NCBI RefSeq assembly: GCF_021768455.1
Contig: NZ_JAIZVX010000028.1
Location: forward strand, 1-32,174
Source: Aquabacterium sp.
GTDB taxonomy: Bacteria; Pseudomonadota; Gammaproteobacteria; Burkholderiales; Burkholderiaceae_C
Direction of reading: 5' to 3'
Length of the DNA stretch: 32,174 nucleotides
A program made the translations under genes and the position numbers. Positions 27,129 through 32,174 of the stretch are shown here, one piece after another (the stretch's first letter is position 1; each line of letters begins with the position of its first letter). Below the pieces are notes generated by a model that made no database searches, was not told the origin of the DNA, and saw only the letters and a list, made by a program, of their open reading frames with translations.

Positions 27129-27548
27129 TCAACGGCCAGTGAGCTGCGCCTTGGCCAGGGTCTTGACCTGAAAGCGGCCATCGTTGTCGAAGAGCCAGGC
27201 CTCCATGAAGCCGTTTCGGCGCATGTGGTCCCTGACCTCGTCCGGCATGGGCACCACGGGCGCGCGGGCCACGGTCTCGATGGCCCGGGCCAGCAACTCG
27301 GGCTGCTCATCGTTGGTGCGCACCACTTCGACCTGCCAGTGGTCGCCCGCGTCGAGCTTGACGTTCAGCACCACCACCGCACGCAGCAGGGGCTGCGGGT
27401 TGCGCTGGTGCACGTGCTCGGGCGAGCCGCTGTAAACCGCCTTGGCAAAGTCGACCCGCAGGTCGTCGACCGGTCCGGCGACCGCTGCCCCGCCACAGCC
27501 CAACACACCCGCAGCCACCCAGCTGAAACAAACCGTTTTGACACCCAT
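27129..27548 (-). CDS. Exported small protein with TonB-C-like domain
   Basis: A 139-residue protein. Residues 1-24 look like a signal peptide (VCFSWVAAGVLGCGGAAVA, with a possible cleavage after Ala). The VLGC stretch could alternatively be a lipobox. The core (QPLLRAVVVLNVKLDAGDHWQVEVVRTND, then LLARAIETVARAP) resembles the beta-alpha pattern of the TonB C-terminal family, but there is no membrane anchor or proline-rich spacer, so it is not a full TonB. A GGAGG 5 nt before the ATG at 27548 supports the start. It ends 44 bp before the S66 peptidase gene and may be co-transcribed with it. The role is unknown; the similarity is judged by pattern only. Confidence 0.68.
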   Translation of the reverse strand: MGVKTVCFSWVAAGVLGCGGAAVAGPVDDLRVDFAKAVYSGSPEHVHQRNPQPLLRAVVVLNVKLDAGDHWQVEVVRTNDEQPELLARAIETVARAPVVPMPDEVRDHMRRNGFMEAWLFDNDGRFQVKTLAKAQLTGR

Positions 27549-27852
27549 GGCACCCTCCAGGAACGTGGATCACGTCCTTCCAGCAAGGCACAAAGGGGCT
27601 GCGCTGTACAGAGGGCCCGACTCAGCCACTGACACCAGACACGGCAAAAAATCACGGGGCCTTGTCTCGGCATGTCAAGCCGCGGCGACGCTCGACCAGG
27701 CGCTGGCGCGGGCGGCCGCACACCTGCGACAAAGCGAGCCTGCATCGCCATCAGGCGCGCTTACAAGGGCTTGCAATCGGGGGCTCAAGCGTCAGGACAG
27801 GCTGCCGATCAGTGCCCCTGCTCAGCCCCCACTGTCAGGGCATGCGACCCGT
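27549..27852. other. Intergenic region between cysA and the small exported protein
   Basis: No credible gene is visible in these 304 bases. On the minus strand there is a perfect TTGACA (27678-27673) with a weak TGATTT (27654-27649) 18 bp downstream. A near-perfect dyad, TTACAAG-GG-CTTGCAA (27761-27776, one mismatch), lies upstream of it. A hairpin, AGGAACGTG/CACGTCCT (27559-27578), sits just before the ribosome binding site of the leftward gene. No T-tailed terminator for cysA was found, only an imperfect stem (about 27813-27843). Confidence 0.5.
27649..27678 (-). promoter_or_regulatory. Candidate promoter for the small exported protein and possibly the S66/ABC run
   Basis: Minus-strand TTGACA (27678-27673, full consensus) precedes TGATTT (27654-27649) with an 18-bp spacer; the -10 is poor. 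The leader to the ATG at 27548 would be about 95 nt and would contain the 27559-27578 hairpin. Visual prediction only. Confidence 0.35.
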
Positions 27853-28956
27853 TCAGATCATCGCGCCCGGATCGGTGTCCACGTACTCGGGGCGCACGCC
27901 CTGCCCCCCATTCACCACCGAAAAGCGGCGGATCCGACGGGGCTTCAGGTAGACGGTGGCGCCCGCCTGCAGGATGCCGCTGTCGCGCAAAGCAGCGAAC
28001 TCGCCGCGGGGCAGCTCGACGTCGACCTCTCCCTGCCCGTCCACCCGCTTGAACTCCAGGCGGGTGTTGGGGCCGACGGTGAGGGTGTGCACCAGGGTCA
28101 CGGGCAGACTGCCTTCGGCCTGGTGGGCCAGCACCTGGATCTCGTGCGGACGCACGTAGCTCACGTCGTCGGGCTTGCCGGTGGCACCACCCGCGGCCAC
28201 CGCACCGGGTGCATGGTCTCGGCCGTGGAAGAGGTTCACATCGCCCAGGAACTGCAGCACAAAAGGCGTGGCCGGGTGGTCGTAGACCTCGTCCGGCGTG
28301 CCTTGCTGCTCGATGCGACCCTGGTTCATCACCACGATGCGGTCGGCCACTTCCATGGCTTCTTCCTGGTCGTGGGTCACGAAGACGCTGGTCACGTGGA
28401 TCTCATCGTGCAGGCGGCGCAGCCAACGGCGCAGCTCCTTGCGCACCTGGGCGTCGAGCGCACCAAAGGGCTCGTCCAGCAGCAGCACCTTGGGCTCCAC
28501 CGCCAGTGCACGCGCGAGGGCAATGCGCTGGCGCTGGCCACCAGAGAGCTGGTGCGGATAGCGGTCGGCGATCCAGTCCAGCTGCACCAGCTTGAGCAGC
28601 TCCATCACCTTCTCTCGGATCTTGGCTTCGGAGGGGCGCGTCGCTTTGGGACGCACGCGCAGGCCGAAGGCCACGTTCTCGAAGATCGTCATGTGACCGA
28701 ACAGCGCGTAATGCTGGAACACAAAACCCACGTTGCGCTCGCGCACGGCCACGTTGGTGGTGTCTTCGCCGTTGAAGAGCACCGAGCCACTGTCGGGCTG
28801 TTCCAGGCCGGCGATGATGCGCAGCAGCGAGGTTTTGCCCGAGCCCGAAGGGCCCAGAAGGGCCACGAGTTCGCCCGAGGGGATATCGAGGTTGAGCTGG
28901 TCACACACCGTGACCGAGCCGAAACGTTTGACGAGGTTCTTGACTTCAATGCTCAT
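27853..28956 (-). CDS. cysA: Sulfate/thiosulfate ABC transporter ATP-binding protein CysA
   Basis: The 367-residue ATPase of the sulfate importer. Walker A is [23 protein letters not shown] near 35-57; [25 protein letters not shown] is the CysA-type Q-loop; signature [15 protein letters not shown]; Walker [14 protein letters not shown]-loop [18 protein letters not shown]-like regulatory domain occupies the C-terminal third. Its start overlaps the cysW stop by 4 bp. It is the last gene of sbp-cysT-cysW-cysA. Confidence 0.96.
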   Translation of the reverse strand: MSIEVKNLVKRFGSVTVCDQLNLDIPSGELVALLGPSGSGKTSLLRIIAGLEQPDSGSVLFNGEDTTNVAVRERNVGFVFQHYALFGHMTIFENVAFGLRVRPKATRPSEAKIREKVMELLKLVQLDWIADRYPHQLSGGQRQRIALARALAVEPKVLLLDEPFGALDAQVRKELRRWLRRLHDEIHVTSVFVTHDQEEAMEVADRIVVMNQGRIEQQGTPDEVYDHPATPFVLQFLGDVNLFHGRDHAPGAVAAGGATGKPDDVSYVRPHEIQVLAHQAEGSLPVTLVHTLTVGPNTRLEFKRVDGQGEVDVELPRGEFAALRDSGILQAGATVYLKPRRIRRFSVVNGGQGVRPEYVDTDPGAMI

Positions 28957-29828
28957 GCTTGGACTCCGGCGTCGGCCACCTGGGCGTATTGCTGCTTGAC
29001 GCGGCGCTCGACGATGTACTTCAGGACCAGGGTGACCAGGGCCAGACTGGCCAGCAGGGATGCGACCGCGAACGAGGCCGCGAACTGGTATTCGTTGTAA
29101 AGGATCTCGATGTGCAGGGGCAGCGTGTTGGTGTAGCCGCGCACATGGCCCGACACCACCGAGACTGCACCGAACTCACCCATGGCGCGCGCGTTGCAGA
29201 GGATGACACCGTACAGCAACGCCCATTTCACGTTGGGCAAGGTGACCTTCATGAAGGTCTGAAAGCCCGAGGCTCCCAGCACGCGTGCCGCCTCTTCCTG
29301 CTCCTGCCCCTGGGCCTGCATCAGGGGAATCAGCTCACGGGCCACAAAGGGGAAGGTCACGAAAATGGTGGCCAGCACGATGCCCGGCACCGCAAAGATC
29401 ACCTTCAGGTCGTGGTCGCGCAGCCACTCGCCAAACCAGCCCTGCAGACCGAACACCAGCACGAAGATCAGGCCAGCGATCACGGGCGAGACCGAAAACG
29501 GCAGATCGATCAGCGTGAGCACGATGTTCTTGCCGCGGAAATCGAACTTCGCAATGGCCCAGGAGGCGGCCACACCAAAGACCAGGTTCAGCGGCACGGC
29601 GATGCCCGCCGCAATCAGGGTCAGCTTGATGGCCGAGATCGCATCCGGGTCGGTCACGGCCGCCTTGTAGACCTCAAAGCCCTTCTTGAAGGCCTCGTAG
29701 AACACCGAGACCAGGGGCACGAACAGGAACAGCGACAGGAAGGTCAGCGCCACGCCGATCAGCGTCCAGCGCACCCAGGCCGGTTCACGGGTGGCCTGGG
29801 ACAGGTTGGGAGGAGACAAGGAACTCAT
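28953..29828 (-). CDS. cysW: Sulfate/thiosulfate ABC transporter permease CysW
   Basis: A 291-residue inner-membrane permease. After a short N-terminus, the first segment ([27 protein letters not shown]) and the motifs [45 protein letters not shown] (EAA loop) and [34 protein letters not shown] are CysW hallmarks. It pairs with CysT. The ATG at 29828 is 15 bp downstream of the cysT stop, and the gene overlaps cysA by 4 bp. Confidence 0.95.
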   Translation of the reverse strand: MSSLSPPNLSQATREPAWVRWTLIGVALTFLSLFLFVPLVSVFYEAFKKGFEVYKAAVTDPDAISAIKLTLIAAGIAVPLNLVFGVAASWAIAKFDFRGKNIVLTLIDLPFSVSPVIAGLIFVLVFGLQGWFGEWLRDHDLKVIFAVPGIVLATIFVTFPFVARELIPLMQAQGQEQEEAARVLGASGFQTFMKVTLPNVKWALLYGVILCNARAMGEFGAVSVVSGHVRGYTNTLPLHIEILYNEYQFAASFAVASLLASLALVTLVLKYIVERRVKQQYAQVADAGVQA

Positions 29829-29843
29829 TTGGGGGACAACCTC

Positions 29844-30686
29844 TCACTTTCCCTGGCGCTTGCGCGCCCAGGACTGCAACGCATTGATCGCGAGCAACAA
29901 CACAAACGACATCACCAGCATCACCACCGCAATGGCCGTGGCTCCGGCGTAGTCGTACTGCTCCAGCTTGGTGATGATGAGCAGCGGCGTGATCTCCGAA
30001 ATCATCGGCATGTTGCCGGCGATGAAGATGATGGAACCGTACTCGCCCAGCGCCCGCGCAAAGGCCAGCGAGAACCCGGTGATCAGTGCAGGCATCAGGA
30101 TCGGGAAGATCACTTTGCTGAAGGTCTGCCAGCGGCTGGCCCCCAGGGTGGCGGCGGCCTCCTCCAGCTCGGCTGAAACGTCTTCCAGGATGGGCTGGAC
30201 CGTGCGCACCACAAAAGGCAGACCGATGAAGGTCATGGCCACGAACACACCGTTCGGACTGAAGGCCACCTTGAGCCCCAAGGGCTCAAGGTACTGGCCG
30301 ATCCAGCCATTGCCCGCATACAGCCCGGTCAGCGCGATGCCAGCCACGGCGGTGGGCAAGGCAAAAGGCAAGTCCACCAGGGCGTCAACGATGCGCTTGC
30401 CAGGGAAGCTGTAGCGCACCAGCACCCAGGCCACCAACAGGCCGAACACGGCGTTGACGACCGAAGCCGCGAGGGACGAGCCAAAGGTCAGTTTGTAGGA
30501 CGCCACCACCCGTGGCGACGTCACCGTTTCCACGAACTGGGGCCAAGTGAGCTCGGTGGTGCGCAAGAAGGCGGCCGAGAGCGGGATCAGCACGATGAGG
30601 CTGATGTACAACAAGGTCAGCCCCAGGGCGAGGTCAAACCCCGGGAGCACGCTGCGACGCCGCAGCAAGGTTCTGGACAGGAACAT
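29844..30686 (-). CDS. cysT: Sulfate/thiosulfate ABC transporter permease CysT (CysU)
   Basis: A 280-residue inner-membrane permease, partner of CysW. It starts with a basic N-terminus and LPGFDLALGLTLLYISLIVLIPLSAAF, typical of CysT. Further motifs are LVDLPFALPTAVAGIALTGLYA, LEEAAATLGASRWQTFSKVIFP (EAA loop for CysA contact) and ARALGEYGSIIFIAGNMPMISEI. It begins 30 bp after the sbp stop and ends 15 bp before cysW. Length and motif order are as expected. Confidence 0.95.
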   Translation of the reverse strand: MFLSRTLLRRRSVLPGFDLALGLTLLYISLIVLIPLSAAFLRTTELTWPQFVETVTSPRVVASYKLTFGSSLAASVVNAVFGLLVAWVLVRYSFPGKRIVDALVDLPFALPTAVAGIALTGLYAGNGWIGQYLEPLGLKVAFSPNGVFVAMTFIGLPFVVRTVQPILEDVSAELEEAAATLGASRWQTFSKVIFPILMPALITGFSLAFARALGEYGSIIFIAGNMPMISEITPLLIITKLEQYDYAGATAIAVVMLVMSFVLLLAINALQSWARKRQGK

Positions 30687-30716
30687 GGATGAACGGCCTG
30701 ATGTGAAAAGCGGGGC

Positions 30717-31748
30717 TCACTTGCCCGAGCGACCGGCGGCGATCACCTGGTCGTAGACGCCGCCGTCGTTGAAATGCACCTGCTGTGCCTGGGTCCAGCC
30801 ACCAAACACCTCGTCCACCGTGAAGGTTGGCAAAGCGATGAAGGATGCCTTGTACTGCGCCAGCAGCTTGGGCGACCGAGGACGCAGGTGGTGTCGGGCC
30901 GCGATGGCCTGTCCCTCATCGGAGTAGAGGTACTTGAGGTAGGCCTCGGCCTGCTTGCGCGTGCCGCGGCGGTCCACCACCTTGTCGACCACGCTCACCG
31001 GGTTCTCGGCCAGGATGGTCGACTTCGGATAGACCACCTGGTAGTCACCTCCGAACTCATTGAGGATCAGCGGCACTTCGCTTTCGAAGGTGGCCAGCGC
31101 GTCACCAATCTGGCGCTGGGCAAAGGTGGTGGTGGCCGCACGACCGCCGCCGTCAAACACCGGCACGTTGGCGAAAATGCGCTTGACCAGGTCACGGGCC
31201 TGGGCCTCCTTGCCCCCCGACTTGATCACCGAACCCCAGGCGGCCAGGTAACTGTAGCGGCCATTGCCCGAGGTCTTCGGGTTCGGGATCACCACCGAAA
31301 CACCAGGCTTGCCCAGGTCAGCCCAGTCCTTGATGCCCTTGGGGTTGCCTTTGCGCACCAGGATCACCGACACGGATGTGGTCGGCGCACTGCGGTTGGG
31401 CAGGCGGTCGGCCCAGTTCTTCGGGATCAGGCCACCACGCTCGTGCAGGATGTCGATGTCGTTGGCCTGGTTCATCGTGATGACGTCGGCCTCCAGTCCA
31501 TCCGCCACGCTGCGCGCCTGCTTGCTCGAGCCACCGTGAGACTGCTTGAGTTGCAAGGTCTCGCCCGTGGTCTGCTTCCAGTAGGCTGCGAAAGCGGCGT
31601 TGTAGTCCTTGTAGAACTCGCGCGTCACGTCGTAGCTCACATTGAGCAGGGTGGTGTCGGCGCGAGCGGACGTCGCCTGCATGGCCAACACAGCCATGGC
31701 TGCCAAGACAAGCCGCCGACCCGCAGGCCGCTTCAACGAAAAACGCAT
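30717..31748 (-). CDS. sbp: Periplasmic sulfate-binding protein (Sbp/CysP family)
   Basis: A 343-residue solute-binding protein. The ATG at 31748 has AGGAAAGGG upstream and yields a signal peptide (RRLVLAAMAVLAMQATSARA) with likely cleavage after ARA. The mature protein begins DTTLLNVSYDVTREFYKDYN, the classic family signature. KQSHGGSSKQARSVADGLEADV, NPKTSGNGRYSYLAAWG and GGRAATTTFAQRQIGDAL follow. The N-terminal and central parts are close to CysP, while the C-terminal part (VSVVDKVV, AYLKYLYSDEGQ, VDEVFGGW) is closer to Sbp, so sulfate versus thiosulfate preference is not decided. It is first in the cys transport operon, preceded by a double palindrome. Confidence 0.93.
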   Translation of the reverse strand: MRFSLKRPAGRRLVLAAMAVLAMQATSARADTTLLNVSYDVTREFYKDYNAAFAAYWKQTTGETLQLKQSHGGSSKQARSVADGLEADVITMNQANDIDILHERGGLIPKNWADRLPNRSAPTTSVSVILVRKGNPKGIKDWADLGKPGVSVVIPNPKTSGNGRYSYLAAWGSVIKSGGKEAQARDLVKRIFANVPVFDGGGRAATTTFAQRQIGDALATFESEVPLILNEFGGDYQVVYPKSTILAENPVSVVDKVVDRRGTRKQAEAYLKYLYSDEGQAIAARHHLRPRSPKLLAQYKASFIALPTFTVDEVFGGWTQAQQVHFNDGGVYDQVIAAGRSGK

Positions 31749-31808
31749 GACAAACCCTTTCCTGATGCGTGGCGCGAATGCTAAGGAAGGGGGCTTGCGC
31801 ACAAAAGC

Positions 31809-31840
31809 GCGGAATCCGCATCTGCTTATGCGGATTCCGG
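31809..31840. promoter_or_regulatory. Double palindromic site upstream of sbp (candidate operator)
   Basis: Two 11-bp near-palindromes, GCGGAATCCGC (31809-31819) and GCGGATTCCGG (31830-31840), lie 21 bp apart centre to centre, about two helical turns. Together they form a perfect 12-bp inverted repeat (31810-31821 with 31828-31839) around a 6-nt loop. The site is about 60 bp upstream of the sbp ATG and the inner part reads GCATAAGC on the minus strand. Sulfate uptake operons are normally controlled by the LysR-type regulator CysB. That this is its site is an inference. Confidence 0.5.
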
Positions 31841-31925
31841 TGGCGCGTCGTCAAGGCGCCGCAGGCAGGAGGGAGTTGATCAAGAAGCCAGACGCCAGCG
31901 CATCCCGCGCCGCCCGCCACGCTTT

Positions 31926-32057
31926 TCAGTGTGGTCGAGGTGAGGCACCGCTCACCAGGCGCGAGCGACACAGCGCCACGCACTCCACCACGCCCCAGAG
32001 CACGGCGACGGCGATGGCGGCCACCCGAAACAGCATCAGTTTGCGCGAATGGGACAT
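31926..32057 (-). CDS. 43-residue single-pass membrane protein
   Basis: ATG at 32057 to TGA at 31926 encodes 43 residues: a basic start (MSHSRKLMLFR), one hydrophobic segment (VAAIAVAVLWGVVECVAL) and a basic tail (CRSRLVSG). The charge pattern fits a small inner-membrane peptide; two Cys bracket the end of the helix. AGGAG (32068-32064) sits 6 nt before the ATG, an ideal ribosome binding site. No family is recognised, so no function is assigned. Upstream are four TGTCA repeats with Pho-box-like spacing on the same strand. The sbp gene follows 177 bp after its stop. The strong ribosome binding site and coherent membrane segment argue that it is a real gene. Confidence 0.62.
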   Translation of the reverse strand: MSHSRKLMLFRVAAIAVAVLWGVVECVALCRSRLVSGASPRPH

Positions 32058-32104
32058 TGGGAGCTCCTGTCAGACACAGGCCATTCAGGGCCCAGATCTC
32101 CCGC

Positions 32105-32169
32105 ACCTTAGGTGGGACACATGACAAGGCCATGACACGCCCCCTGCTCACCCTGACACGCAGCTGACA
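32105..32169 (-). promoter_or_regulatory. Tandem Pho-box-like direct repeats and candidate -10
   Basis: On the minus strand TGTCA occurs at 32169-32165, 32158-32154, 32137-32133 and 32126-32122, with start-to-start steps of 11, 21 and 11 bp. Two TGTCA-N6-TGTCA pairs match the geometry of PhoB-binding boxes, although the spacers are GC-rich rather than AT-rich. TAAGGT (32110-32105) lies 11 nt after the last repeat, where PhoB-activated promoters place the -10. The 43-residue ORF starts 47 nt further on. The regulator is inferred from geometry alone. Confidence 0.5.
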
Positions 32170-32174
32170 CAGCC

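Noticed and set aside
27442-29100. 552-codon plus-strand frame across the cysA region
   Set aside because: Mostly antisense to cysA; no ribosome binding site or domain. The intergenic portion alone is not gene-like.

Overview
The window reads as chromosomal DNA of a high-GC betaproteobacterium, most likely of the order Burkholderiales (Comamonadaceae or the Leptothrix/Rubrivivax/Aquabacterium group). This rests on protein flavour, the gene order rimP-nusA-infB-rbfA-truB-typA, the large Ala/Glu-rich IF2, and long spurious antisense reading frames typical of high-GC codon use. The genus is inference only. No rRNA, tRNA, CRISPR array, insertion sequence or phage gene was seen.

Layout. (1) 1-3592 looks like the tail of an acyl-carrier or exopolysaccharide type cluster. 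It holds two tandem alpha/beta-hydrolase-fold proteins whose nucleophile elbows lack serine (Gly in one, Cys in the other), a convergent membrane acyltransferase 3, and a divergent Sfp-type phosphopantetheinyl transferase. (2) 3619-4743 encodes a 3-hydroxyisobutyryl-CoA hydrolase-like enzyme. (3) 4793-13743 is the leftward transcription/translation operon rimP-nusA-infB-rbfA-truB-typA. It has a candidate promoter, a leader with an intrinsic-terminator hairpin just before rimP, a strong hairpin between infB and rbfA, and a good terminator after typA. (4) 13847-14635 is fabI, with an inverted repeat in its upstream region. (5) 14673-17897 holds a GlxA/FtrA-type AraC regulator divergent from two glutathione S-transferase-like genes and a small DUF4404-like gene. 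(6) 17926-19275 is a DctA-type dicarboxylate symporter. (7) 19408-27084 is a leftward run of an S66 (LD-carboxypeptidase/MccF) peptidase followed by a peptide ABC importer in yejABEF order. (8) 27129-27548 is a small exported protein with a TonB-C-like core. (9) 27853-31748 is the sulfate import operon sbp-cysT-cysW-cysA, with a double palindrome upstream of sbp. (10) 31926-32057 is a 43-residue single-pass membrane ORF with a strong ribosome binding site. Upstream of it lie four TGTCA repeats spaced 11, 21 and 11 bp, the geometry of tandem Pho boxes.

Most genes are standard housekeeping or transport functions. The places most worth a second look are the Pho-box-like array with its small membrane ORF, the nucleophile-less hydrolase pair, the S66-plus-yejABEF operon, the rimP leader terminator and the sbp double operator. 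No convincing wholly new system is visible.
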